64,000 nt of DNA. It comes from Streptomyces sp. R33. Lineage in GTDB: Bacteria; Actinomycetota; Actinomycetes; Streptomycetales; Streptomycetaceae. The position numbers were made by a program, and so were the translations under genes. This document shows, one piece after another, positions 18,317-26,449 of the stretch. The notes under the pieces were generated by a model. The model did no database searches. It was not told the DNA's origin and saw only the letters and a list, made by a program, of their open reading frames with translations. Numbering within the stretch: the stretch's first letter is position 1; each line of letters starts with the position of its first letter. The DNA lies in the NCBI RefSeq assembly GCF_041200175.1, contig NZ_CP165727.1:3509501-3573500 (forward strand), written 5' to 3'.

Positions 18317-19078
18317 TCAGGTGCCGTAGCGGCGGTGGCGGGCGGCGTAGTCGCGCAGCGCCCGCAGGAAGTCGACCTTGCGGAAGGCCGGCCAGAAGAC
18401 CTCGCAGAAGTAGTACTCGGAGTGCGCGCTCTGCCACAGCATGAATCCGGAGAGCCGCTGCTCGCCGCTGGTGCGGATGACCAGGTCCGGATCGGGCTGG
18501 CCGCGCGTGTAGAGGTGCTCGGCGATGTGGTCGATGTCGAGGATCTCGGCGAGCTCCTCGAACGAGGTGCCCTTCTCCGCGTGCTCGAGCAGCAGGGAGC
18601 GGACCGCGTCGGCGATCTCCTGGCGGCCGCCGTAGCCGACGGCGACGTTGACGAGTATCCCGCCGACGTCGTGGGTGGCCTGCTCGGCCTCCTTCAGCAC
18701 CGACTGCGTCTGCGCGGGCAGGATGTCGAGGTTGCCGACGTGGTGGACGCGCCAGCGGCCGTCCGCGGCCAGTCCCCGGACCGTGTTCTCGATGATGTTG
18801 AGCAGCGGGCGGAGCTCGACCTCCGGCCGGTCCAGGTTGTCCGTGGACAGCATCCACAGGGTGACGACCTCGACGTCGGTCTCGGTGCACCAGCCCAGCA
18901 TCTCGGAGATCTTGTCGGCCCCCGCCTGGTGGCCCTGCTCCGTCGTACCTCCGGACGCCTTCGCCCAGCGCCGGTTCCCGTCCAGGATCACGCCGATGTG
19001 CTTGGGCGACGCGTCATGGTCGAGGCGGCCTTCCACCCGGCGTGCGTAGAGCCTGTACACCAGGTCGCGCAGCTTCAC
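18317..19078 (-). CDS. uppS: Isoprenyl (undecaprenyl diphosphate-type) cis-prenyltransferase
   Basis: The 253-residue enzyme joins isopentenyl diphosphate units to an allylic diphosphate to make polyprenyl carriers for wall synthesis. Family regions are clear: HIGVILDGNRRWAK with the catalytic Asp, GHQAGADKI, TLWMLSTDNLDRP, VAVGYGGRQEI, and PDLVIRTSGEQRLSGFMLWQ and then EYYFCEVFWPAF. GTG 19078 (VKLRDLVYRLYARR) was chosen because GGAAG lies just upstream. Streptomyces usually have two such genes. Chain length, and whether this is the main UppS or a shorter-chain paralogue, cannot be told. Confidence 0.92.
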   Translation of the reverse strand: MKLRDLVYRLYARRVEGRLDHDASPKHIGVILDGNRRWAKASGGTTEQGHQAGADKISEMLGWCTETDVEVVTLWMLSTDNLDRPEVELRPLLNIIENTVRGLAADGRWRVHHVGNLDILPAQTQSVLKEAEQATHDVGGILVNVAVGYGGRQEIADAVRSLLLEHAEKGTSFEELAEILDIDHIAEHLYTRGQPDPDLVIRTSGEQRLSGFMLWQSAHSEYYFCEVFWPAFRKVDFLRALRDYAARHRRYGT

Positions 19079-19207
19079 GATCTTCCAGCCCCTCCGTGCA
19101 ATGCCCCCGTGCGGAATGCGGTCCTTCCCCCGAGGCCGCCACATTACTGCGCGGCGGGATCGGGTACCCAACTCGGTCTGTCACAAGTCCGTGATAGGGA
19201 GGACAAC

Positions 19208-20245
19208 GTGACTGATAACAATCCCTATCGGGCAGAGCCCTCGCGCTACGACTCCATGCAGTACCGGCGCACCGGCCACAGCGGCCTCAAGCTCCCCGCC
19301 ATCTCCCTCGGCCTCTGGCACAACTTCGGTGACGACAAGTCCCTCGAGTCCCAGCGGGCGATCCTGCGCCGGGCCTTCGACCTCGGCGTCACCCACTTCG
19401 ACCTGGCGAACAACTACGGCCCGCCCCCCGGCTCGGCCGAGCTCAACTTCGGCAAGATCTTCGCGCAGGACTTCGCGTCCTACCGCGACCAGCTCATCCT
19501 CTCCACCAAGGCCGGCTACTTCATGCACGAGGGGCCGTACGGGGAGTGGGGCAGCCGGAAGTACCTGATGAGCTCGCTCGACGCCTCGCTGAAGCGGATG
19601 GGCGTGGACTACGTCGACATCTTCTACTCGCACCGCTTCGACCCGGAGACCCCGCTGGAGGAGACCATGGGCGCGCTCGCGTCCGCGGTCCAGCAGGGCA
19701 AGGCGCTGTACGTGGGCGTGTCCTCGTACACGGCCGAGCAGACGGCCGAGGCCGCGCGCATCCTGCGCGAGATGGGCGTCCGCCCCCTCATCCACCAGCC
19801 CTCGTACTCCATGATCAACCGCTGGACGGAGGAGGACGGCCTGCTGGACACCCTGGAGGAGGCCGGCATGGGCTGCATCTCCTTCGCGCCGCTCGCGCAG
19901 GGGCTGCTGACCGGCAAGTACCTGAAGGGCATCCCGGAGGACTCGCGGGCCGCCGCGGGCAAGTCCCTGAACCCGGACCTGCTGTCGCAGGACGTGGTCC
20001 GCCGCCTGGCCGGCCTGAACGAGATCGCGGCCCGCCGCGGGCAGTCGCTGGCGCAGCTGGCGCTGAACTGGGTGCTCCGGGACGAGCGGATGACCTCGGC
20101 GCTGATCGGCGCTTCGAGCGTGTCGCAGCTGGAGCAGAACGTGGCGTCTTTGGGCGGTGCGCCGCTCTCGGAGGAGGAGCTCAAGGAGATCGACTCCTTC
20201 GCGGTGTCCACCCCCGGCACCAACATCTGGGCCCAACGCAGCTGA
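19208..20245 (+). CDS. Aldo/keto reductase (L-glyceraldehyde 3-phosphate reductase / YghZ-like)
   Basis: The 345-residue TIM-barrel oxidoreductase is NADPH-dependent. The catalytic set is visible: Asp in THFDLANNYG with its Tyr, Lys in LILSTKAGYF and His in FYSHRFDPETPL. The nucleotide site is near SALIGASSVSQLEQNV. The opening MQYRRTGHSGLKLPAISLG and the GPPPGSAE loop place it with YghZ-type enzymes, which detoxify glyceraldehyde phosphate and methylglyoxal. GTG 19208 has GGGAGG 5 nt upstream. It is divergent from the prenyltransferase gene. A TetR or LysR partner is not present. Confidence 0.92.
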   Translation: MTDNNPYRAEPSRYDSMQYRRTGHSGLKLPAISLGLWHNFGDDKSLESQRAILRRAFDLGVTHFDLANNYGPPPGSAELNFGKIFAQDFASYRDQLILSTKAGYFMHEGPYGEWGSRKYLMSSLDASLKRMGVDYVDIFYSHRFDPETPLEETMGALASAVQQGKALYVGVSSYTAEQTAEAARILREMGVRPLIHQPSYSMINRWTEEDGLLDTLEEAGMGCISFAPLAQGLLTGKYLKGIPEDSRAAAGKSLNPDLLSQDVVRRLAGLNEIAARRGQSLAQLALNWVLRDERMTSALIGASSVSQLEQNVASLGGAPLSEEELKEIDSFAVSTPGTNIWAQRS

Positions 20246-20282
20246 CCTGCGCTTTTGCTTGGCCCGTGGTGGAAACAAAAAA

Positions 20283-20317
20283 CGGGCCGGTCCGTGGGGG
20301 GGATACGGACCGGCCCG
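20283..20317 (-). terminator. Rho-independent terminator of the prepilin peptidase gene
   Basis: A 13-bp stem, CGGGCCGGTCCGT with its complement, is followed on the minus strand by a U-rich run (20282-20272). It serves the minus-strand gene and can also stop the aldo/keto reductase transcript. Confidence 0.8.
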
Positions 20318-20376
20318 AGGGGGGGGTTCCACCATAACCCTTCGTAAAGCGTGATGCGTGCATCGGCGCAAGATGA

Positions 20377-21219
20377 TTACGCTCCGAAACCGCCCAGCAG
20401 CACTCCGGTGAGGGCTCCGGCGGCCATGAAGGGGCCGAACGGAAACGCCGTCCGGCGGCCTCGGGGGCCCCGCAGCACAAGGGCCAGCCCGTACAGGGCG
20501 CCGTAGAGGAACCCGAGGAACGCCCCGACGGCCCATACCCCCCAGCCGTACCACCCAAGGATGACCCCGAGCGCAAGCGCCAGCTTGACGTCGCCGAAGC
20601 CCATGCCGGCGGGGTTGATCAGGAACAGCAGGAGGTACGCCCCTGCGAGCGCGGCGCCACCGAGCAGCGCGCCGGACCAGTCCCCGCCGGCGCCGGGCAG
20701 CAGTGCGGCTCCGCCGAGCCCGGCGGCGGTGGCACCGGCCAGGGGCAGGGTGAGCAGGTCGGGCAGCCGCTGCACGGCCAGGTCCACCAGGGCCAGCAGG
20801 AGCAGCACGGGCGCCACCCCGACGAACACCGCCCCTTCGGGCCGCCCCCCGACGGCTCCCCCCACCACCCCGCACACCGCCCCGGCCAGGCCACCGCTCC
20901 ACGCAACGGAACCCCCGTACCGATGCGACGCGGCACGCTCCGACCCCGGCTCCGCGGCGCGGCCGCTCTGACCGGCAGCGGCGGCGCGCTCGGGCCCGGC
21001 ACCATCCGGCCCTGCCGGCGTTCGAGGCGCGGGGGCCTGGGCGTGGCGCCCCCGGCAGTACGGCAGGCCCAGCCAGCCGCGGATCGGGTGGCCTTCGGGG
21101 CAGCGGTCCCGCCACGGCTCATCCGGCTCGACCGCCAGGCGGTACGCGGCCCGCGGCAGCATCAGGCCCGCGGCCACGCCGTAGGCCACTGCGGCGGCGG
21201 TGATCACGAACAGGCCCAT
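20377..21219 (-). CDS. A24 prepilin peptidase (TadV/CpaA/PilD-like)
   Basis: The 280-residue membrane protease would cleave the Flp prepilin, and perhaps methylate it. Two aspartates typical of A24 peptidases are visible: one in LLALVDLAVQRLPDLLTLP and one in the GFGDVKLALALG box. There are about seven hydrophobic segments. The cytoplasmic insert, about 60 residues rich in Ala, Pro and Gly, carries CPEGHP and PYCRGRH, a reduced version of the zinc-binding loop of PilD-type enzymes. It is the only prepilin peptidase in the window, so it most likely processes the Flp and TadE proteins encoded 14-21 kb away. Confidence 0.85.
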   Translation of the reverse strand: MGLFVITAAAVAYGVAAGLMLPRAAYRLAVEPDEPWRDRCPEGHPIRGWLGLPYCRGRHAQAPAPRTPAGPDGAGPERAAAAGQSGRAAEPGSERAASHRYGGSVAWSGGLAGAVCGVVGGAVGGRPEGAVFVGVAPVLLLLALVDLAVQRLPDLLTLPLAGATAAGLGGAALLPGAGGDWSGALLGGAALAGAYLLLFLINPAGMGFGDVKLALALGVILGWYGWGVWAVGAFLGFLYGALYGLALVLRGPRGRRTAFPFGPFMAAGALTGVLLGGFGA

Positions 21220-21268
21220 CCGCCGACGGTAGGCGCAGACGCCCCCACCCGCATGGGCCCGGGGGCCC

Positions 21269-21274
21269 TACCCT
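21269..21274 (+). promoter_or_regulatory. -10 element of a leaderless promoter
   Basis: TACCCT fits TANNNT and ends 7 nt before the ATG at 21282, without a Shine-Dalgarno. Confidence 0.45.
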
Positions 21275-21281
21275 GGCCGGC

Positions 21282-21683
21282 ATGACCACCAGCCACGGCC
21301 TGCTCCGCCTCGGGCCGGACCGGGAACCGGTGCCCCTGGAGATCGCGGCCTCCTACCGGGCCCGCACCCGCGGCCTCCTCGGCCGCGACGGCATACCCGG
21401 CGCCGCCCTGCTCCTCACCCCCGCCGGGAGCGTGCACACGTTCCGGATGCGGTTCGCGATCGACGTGGCGTACCTCGACCGCCGCCTGCGCGTCATCGCC
21501 CTGACCACCATGCCCCCCGGTCGGCTCGGGCTCCCCCGGCTGCGCTCCCGGCACGTTCTGGAGGCCGAGGCCGGTGCCATGGCCGCCTGGGGCCTGCAGG
21601 TCGGCTCCCAGCTCCGCATCGACGGCCCGGCCGGCCCGGACCCGTCTCAACCGCCGCTAGGCCCCGCGCGGCCCCGGCGGTAG
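21282..21683 (+). CDS. DUF192 domain protein
   Basis: The 133-residue protein fits the DUF192 family (about 10-115). It shows ARTRGLLGRDGIPG, ALLLTPAGSVHTFRMRFAIDVAYLD and VLEAEAGAMAAWGLQVGSQL. No enzymatic role is established for the family. There is no signal peptide. The ATG appears leaderless. It is divergent from the prepilin peptidase across 62 bp; I recall DUF192 genes beside actinobacterial pilus genes, which hints at a link but is not proof. Confidence 0.85.
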   Translation: MTTSHGLLRLGPDREPVPLEIAASYRARTRGLLGRDGIPGAALLLTPAGSVHTFRMRFAIDVAYLDRRLRVIALTTMPPGRLGLPRLRSRHVLEAEAGAMAAWGLQVGSQLRIDGPAGPDPSQPPLGPARPRR

Positions 21684-21719
21684 GTTGGGGCGGTTGAGCT
21701 GGGGTCTCAGGGGAGCGGC

Positions 21720-22337
21720 ATGACGGAGAACGCGCGGATCAAGGCGCTGGAGCAGATCATGCCGGCGACGCACGGCGCCGACGAGGACATCGACTGGCCG
21801 GCCGCCGAGGCCACCTGGCACACCCGGTTTCCGGCCGATTTCATCGCCTTCATGGGCCGCTTCGGCGCCGGCTCCATCAACGGCGAGGCCAGCATCCTCC
21901 TCCCCCTCCCCAAGCCCGGCCTCCAGTGGGACCCCGCCGAGATGGCCGAGGAGACCGACAACGCCCGCCAGCTCTGGGAGGCGGAGGGCGGCCGCGCCGC
22001 CTTCGGCGTGGACCCCGAGGCGATCATCGCCTGGGGCGTCACCGGCGGCTCCGACATCCTCTGCTGGCTCACCACCGACCCCGATCCGGACCGCTGGCCC
22101 GTCCTGGTGGTCGGCCGGCACACCGCCGACGCCTTCGCCGTGTATCCGTACGGCATGGCCGAGTTCCTGTACCGGCTCTGCTCCGACGAGTTCGACGTGA
22201 GCCCGGTCAGCATCACCTTCTGGGACGGCGGGCACCTCAGCTTCGTGCACTGGCGCAAGGCCCAGCGCCGCTGGCAGGAGGGCCGCAACCCGGAGACGGG
22301 CGAGCCCGACCCCTACGCGGGCGAGTTCGCCGACTGA
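21720..22337 (+). CDS. SMI1/KNR4 family protein
   Basis: The 205-residue cytosolic protein has a SUKH/SMI1-KNR4-type N-terminal half: DIDWPAAEATWHTRFPADFIAFMGRFGAGSIN is the typical loop between helices, with the ending FDVSPVSITFWDGGHLSFVHW. SUKH proteins include immunity proteins against secreted toxins, but this one has no toxin neighbour and may be a housekeeping member. The ATG has AGGGGAG 6 nt upstream. It follows DUF192 by 36 nt on the same strand. Confidence 0.8.
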   Translation: MTENARIKALEQIMPATHGADEDIDWPAAEATWHTRFPADFIAFMGRFGAGSINGEASILLPLPKPGLQWDPAEMAEETDNARQLWEAEGGRAAFGVDPEAIIAWGVTGGSDILCWLTTDPDPDRWPVLVVGRHTADAFAVYPYGMAEFLYRLCSDEFDVSPVSITFWDGGHLSFVHWRKAQRRWQEGRNPETGEPDPYAGEFAD

Positions 22338-22650
22338 AAGGTCCCGGGGCGCACCGGCCCCCCGACCTGACCCGCTGACCTGATCCGCACCCCCGACCCG
22401 TTCCGCAGCCCCAATGCGCCGGAATCGGGCCTTTCGGCATGTCTACGCGCGTCCGATTTGTTGATCACATATCGGAAAACACCAGCCGGAAAAGCCGCAC
22501 TTGGAGCATTGACCACAAGTTCCGACCCAATGGAATCAACCGCCCTTCCACAGGAGAGAATTCCGGCCAACGGGCCACGGACGGACACCCCAGCCCGGAG
22601 CAACTCATAAGTAGTAACGGGACTCAAAAGAAATTCAGGGGAATACACCC
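22338..22650 (+). other. AT-richer region upstream of the orphan binding-protein gene
   Basis: The 313-nt gap is clearly less GC-rich than its surroundings from about 22440 on. It holds TTGATCACATATCGG, a TTCCGACCCAATGGAA dyad and CATAAGTAGTAACGG as a likely -10 region. It probably contains a regulated promoter with a long leader. No ORF with a credible start was seen. Confidence 0.4.
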
Positions 22651-23934
22651 GTGCGACGAAGAATCTTCGGCACGGGCGCGACCGCGGTCGTGCTCGGTCT
22701 GCTGATCCCGCTGGCCGGATGTGGCGGTTCAGACAACGACGCAGGTGGCAGCGGCACGCTGCGCCTGGTCGCCGCGGAATACGGCGACAACCAGGCCACC
22801 AGTTCCAAGGCCTTCTGGGACAAGGCCACGGCCGATTTCACCAACGCCAACCCCGGCATCAAGGTCGAGGTCCAGCTCCTGCCGTGGGCGGACATCGACC
22901 GCGAGGTCACCCGTATGGTCAAGTCCGGCAATGCGCCGGACATGGCTCTCATGGGCTCGTACTCGGACTTCGCGGCACAGGACAAGCTCTATTCCGCGGA
23001 CGAACTCCTCACGGTGACCGCCGAGGCGAACTTCCTGCAGCCGCTCGCCGAGGCCGGCACGGTCGGCAGCACCCTCTACGGCCTGCCCTGGGTGGCGAGC
23101 AGCCGGCTCCTCTTCTACAACCAGAGCCTCTTCAAGCAGGCCGGCGTCAGCGAACCCAAGAACTGGTCCGACCTGAAGTCCGCCGCCAAGGCGCTCAAGG
23201 ACAAGGGCGTGAAGTACCCGTACGCCCTGCCCCTGGGCCCGGAGGAGGCGCACGCCGAGGCGATGATCTGGGAGCTGAGCAACGGCGGCGGCTACGCCGA
23301 CAGCGCCGGCAACTACAACCTGGCCTCCGACCAGAACATCGAGACCTTCCGCTGGCTGAAGGACAACCTGGTGAGCCCCGGCCTGACCGGGCCCGTCCCG
23401 CCGTCCCGACTCAACCGCGCGGACGCCTTCGCCGCGTTCTTGCGCGGCGAGGTCGGCATGCTGAACGGCTACCCGCAGCTGCTCCACGAGGCGCGCGCCA
23501 AGGGCATCGACGTCCGCACCGCGACCATGCCGGTCTCGGACACGCTCGGCTCCGGGGAGACCCCGCCGGCCGTGGGGGTCGCCGACTGGATGATGGCGTT
23601 CAAGCAGAACGGAAAGCGCGCCGAGATCGGCAAGTTCCTGGACTTCCTCTACAAGGACAAGAACCTGTCGGACTTCGCGGGCCGCTACCACCTGCTGCCC
23701 TCGACCGTCTCGGCCTCCCGCAACCCCTCCGGCGCCGGCCTCGACAGCAACGACCAGTTCTTCCTGACCGCCCTGCGCGGAGCCCAGCTGTACCCGGTGA
23801 ACGACCCGTCCTGGGTGACGGTCAGCGACACCATCAAGCGCAACATCGGCCGCGCCGTGGAACCGAACGGCGATGCGAAGTCCGTCCTCGAGGAGATCGC
23901 CGCCAAGGCGAACGAGGCCGGAAGGAAGCACTGA
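22651..23934 (+). CDS. Sugar-type ABC transporter substrate-binding lipoprotein (orphan)
   Basis: The 427-residue protein has a lipoprotein signal (VVLGLLIPLAGCGGS) with the lipobox L-A-G-C, so it is membrane-anchored outside the cell. The rest is a family 1 (MalE/UgpB-like) solute-binding fold: LLPWADIDREVTRMVKSGNAPDMALMGSY early, then YGLPWVASSRLLFYNQSLF, and DWMMAFKQNGKRAEIGKFLDFLY near the end. These proteins bind sugars and feed an ABC permease. No permease or ATPase gene is adjacent, so it must share one encoded elsewhere or act as a receptor. GTG 22651 has AGGGGA 8 nt upstream. Confidence 0.9.
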   Translation: MRRRIFGTGATAVVLGLLIPLAGCGGSDNDAGGSGTLRLVAAEYGDNQATSSKAFWDKATADFTNANPGIKVEVQLLPWADIDREVTRMVKSGNAPDMALMGSYSDFAAQDKLYSADELLTVTAEANFLQPLAEAGTVGSTLYGLPWVASSRLLFYNQSLFKQAGVSEPKNWSDLKSAAKALKDKGVKYPYALPLGPEEAHAEAMIWELSNGGGYADSAGNYNLASDQNIETFRWLKDNLVSPGLTGPVPPSRLNRADAFAAFLRGEVGMLNGYPQLLHEARAKGIDVRTATMPVSDTLGSGETPPAVGVADWMMAFKQNGKRAEIGKFLDFLYKDKNLSDFAGRYHLLPSTVSASRNPSGAGLDSNDQFFLTALRGAQLYPVNDPSWVTVSDTIKRNIGRAVEPNGDAKSVLEEIAAKANEAGRKH

Positions 23935-24104
23935 AACCTGAACTTCCCGCCCGACACGGGACTTTCGCCCTGCCGCATCGCACCCCGTGCGGCACAATGG
24001 CTGCCACGGCTCTTGATCCAAGGCCTCGGACCAGTCGCCCGCCGCGTACTCACAAGGTGCACGGGGCGGCCGGCCCTCTCCCCGCTCCCCCTGCCCGCCT
24101 CCGG

Positions 24105-24725
24105 TCAGACCTTGCCGTTCTCCGTCGAGAACGCCGTCCGGTACTGCTCACAGCTGGAGTCCCAGCTCAGCGTCCCCGTGAGCGTCCCGTAGCCCGAGCG
24201 CGTGAGCGACCACTCCACCGTGTAAGCACCGGTGTCACAGGCGATCCGCTTTCCGCCCTCGACCTTGGCGCGCCCCGTCGCCGGCCGGTCCGCCAGTTCC
24301 TGGCGCACCTCGACCGCCTTGGCGTGGTCCGCGGAGCGCAGTACGGCGTGCACGACGATCGGGTGCCTGCCGTCCTTGGTCGTCACGGCCTTCTTCACCA
24401 GCTGCGAGTCCGACACCGCCCAGCCGAAGTCGAACGAGGGCTGCCAGCCCAGGGTCTTGGGGTCGGCGACCTGCCGCTCGTACTCGGAGGCGCCCGAGGG
24501 GCCGGGGCGGGTCACCGTCTTGTACCGGATCCCGGGGTAGAAGCGGAGCTGTCCTTCCAGCTTGTGCATCTCGTCCTTGGTCCACTGCGACTTCATCGCC
24601 TTCTCGCCGCCGGCCGGGTCCTGCAGGTACGGACCGTCCGCGGCGGTTGCAGGCTGGCCGAGGGCGGGGGCGAGGGCCGCTGCGGCGGTGGCGAGGGCGA
24701 CAGCGGCGATGCGGGTGCGCTTCAT
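24105..24725 (-). CDS. Secreted protein of unknown function
   Basis: The 206-residue product has a clear Sec signal (KRTRIAAVALATAAAALAPALGQPATAADG, cut after ATA or TAA). The mature part has two cysteines, IACDTGAYT and DSSCEQYRT, probably a disulfide, and many Tyr/Trp residues. I do not recognise the family. The ATG 24725 lacks a good ribosome site. It is convergent with the binding-protein gene and divergent from the esterase gene. Confidence 0.75.
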   Translation of the reverse strand: MKRTRIAAVALATAAAALAPALGQPATAADGPYLQDPAGGEKAMKSQWTKDEMHKLEGQLRFYPGIRYKTVTRPGPSGASEYERQVADPKTLGWQPSFDFGWAVSDSQLVKKAVTTKDGRHPIVVHAVLRSADHAKAVEVRQELADRPATGRAKVEGGKRIACDTGAYTVEWSLTRSGYGTLTGTLSWDSSCEQYRTAFSTENGKV

Positions 24726-24867
24726 GCCCCGCCCAACGGGGACCCGCGGCGGGCTGCAACGAGGCCGCGCGGGCTTTCACCCGTACGGGGCCCGCGCTCC
24801 GGAATATCGCATGATCATCTTCCGTTCTAGCGGGTGAAGCGACGGCACCGAGCGACAGGGAGTCCCG

Positions 24868-26034
24868 ATGAGCGGGAGTGCGGGTGTGGGTACGGGCGTG
24901 TACGGCACGGTGGCAGCGGGCTGGGAGCCCGTACGGGAGGAGTTCGAGGCCTTCGTCGCGGCCGAGGCGCACTCCCCCGAGGCGCAGCTGGCGGTGTACC
25001 GGGACGGCCGCCGCGTCGTGGACCTGTGGGCCGGCCAGGACACCGGCGCCGACACCCTGACCGGGGTCTACTCGATCACCAAGGGCGGCGCGCACCTGGT
25101 GGTGGCGCTGCTCGTGCAGGAGGGCCTGCTGGAGCTGGAGCGCCGTGTCTCGGAGTACTGGCCGGAGTTCACGGGCGGCGGCAAGGAGCGGCTGACGGTG
25201 CGGCAGCTGGTCTCGCACCAGGCGGGACTGGTCAACAGCGCCGAGGGCTTCGACTATGCGGAGATCGCGGACGACGCGCTCATCGCGGCCCGGCTGGCCG
25301 GGCAGGAGCCGTACTGGGAACCGGGGACGGCGTACGGGTACCACGCCTTCGTGATCGGCGCGCTGGTCGGCGAGGTGGTGCGGCGGGCCACGGGCAGCTC
25401 CCTCCAGGAGGTGTTCGAGGAGCGGATCCGCGCGCCGTACGGGCTGGACCTGTACATGGGCCTGCCGCAGGAGCTGGAGGGCCGCTGGAAGCCGGTCCTG
25501 GAGATGCTCCCCACGCCCGAGCAGCTGACGGCGATGGCCGGGGCGGCCGTGCCGGAGCTGCTGCCGGTCGCCTTCAACATGCACCGGGATCCGGCGATGG
25601 ACCTGCTGGAGTACGGCAACCACCCGAAGGTGAAGGCGCTGGGCCCGGCGTCGGCCGGCGGCATCGGCACGGCGCGCGGCGTCGCGGGGATGTACGCGGC
25701 CGCGATCAGCGGGCTGGACGGCCGGCCTGCGCTGCTGAAGCCGGAGACGGCGGCCGAGGTCGCGCGGCCCCACACCCCGGGCGAGGACCGGGTGACCGCC
25801 GAGGTGGACCACTTCGGGCTGGGCTTCGAGCGGCAGCACGCGGTGGGCCCGCAGGCCTTCGGGCACTGCGGCGCGTCGGGCGGGCTGGGGTGGGCGGACC
25901 CGGCGACGGGGCTCGCCTACGGGTACACGCGCCGCCGGTTCGCCTTCCCCGGCGGGGCCGCGCCGGAGAACGGGCGCCTGACGGCGGCGGTGCTGCGGGC
26001 GGCCGGGGCAGCGGGGGCGACGGGTCAGGCCTGA
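24868..26034 (+). CDS. EstB-like serine hydrolase (beta-lactamase family)
   Basis: The 388-residue protein has no signal peptide, unlike the gene at 9692. The SxxK nucleophile is in VYSITKGGAHLVV, and the YxN motif is YGYHAFVIGAL (Tyr kept, Asn replaced by His). The C-terminal motif GHCGASGGLGWADP takes the place of KTG. This pattern is typical of EstB-type carboxylesterases rather than beta-lactamases or DD-peptidases. The ATG has GGGAG 6 nt upstream. Its last 10 nt overlap the end of the convergent NTF2-like gene. Confidence 0.87.
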   Translation: MSGSAGVGTGVYGTVAAGWEPVREEFEAFVAAEAHSPEAQLAVYRDGRRVVDLWAGQDTGADTLTGVYSITKGGAHLVVALLVQEGLLELERRVSEYWPEFTGGGKERLTVRQLVSHQAGLVNSAEGFDYAEIADDALIAARLAGQEPYWEPGTAYGYHAFVIGALVGEVVRRATGSSLQEVFEERIRAPYGLDLYMGLPQELEGRWKPVLEMLPTPEQLTAMAGAAVPELLPVAFNMHRDPAMDLLEYGNHPKVKALGPASAGGIGTARGVAGMYAAAISGLDGRPALLKPETAAEVARPHTPGEDRVTAEVDHFGLGFERQHAVGPQAFGHCGASGGLGWADPATGLAYGYTRRRFAFPGGAAPENGRLTAAVLRAAGAAGATGQA

Positions 26035-26348
26035 CCCGTTTCGAAGCGGCTGATGCGGCCGTCGCCGGTGACGGTGAACCGCCATGCGGTGCGCATATCG
26101 CCCCACGTGTCGTTGCGGTAGTTGGCGACGAGGGCGCGGCCGTCGTCGGACTCGGTCTCGATGTCCATGTGGCCGTTGGAGGACCAGATCTCCTTCTCGG
26201 CCCACTGGGTGAGGTCGCGGTCGGAACCGTCGTCGGACATGGTCGCGCCCTCGGTGAGGACGGCGCGGAAGGCGTTCCGGTCACCCGCGTTGACGGCGGC
26301 GACGAAGGCACGGACGGTGGGGTCGGTCAGCTGGTTCGGCGCGATCAC
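26025..26348 (-). CDS. NTF2/SnoaL-like small protein
   Basis: The 107-residue protein fits the NTF2-like fold: LTDPTVRAFVAAVNAGDRNAFRAVL at the start, then WAEKEIWSSNGHMDIE and a C-terminal beta sheet (WRFTVTGDGRISRFETGQ). Members include polyketide cyclases, isomerases and proteins of unknown role. GTG 26348 has AGGAG upstream. It is convergent with the esterase gene. Confidence 0.8.
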   Translation of the reverse strand: MIAPNQLTDPTVRAFVAAVNAGDRNAFRAVLTEGATMSDDGSDRDLTQWAEKEIWSSNGHMDIETESDDGRALVANYRNDTWGDMRTAWRFTVTGDGRISRFETGQA

Positions 26349-26449
26349 GGGGAGCTCCTGGGCGGTCGTACGGGCGGTGTGCGCGACCAGGGAACACCGT
26401 GGGCGGCGGCGGGACGGCGACCTTCACCCGTTCGCCGCCGGACGGCGTG

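Noticed and set aside
21720..22337. SMI1/KNR4 protein as immunity to a polymorphic toxin
   Set aside because: No toxin, secretion or WXG gene lies nearby; it is likely a stand-alone member.
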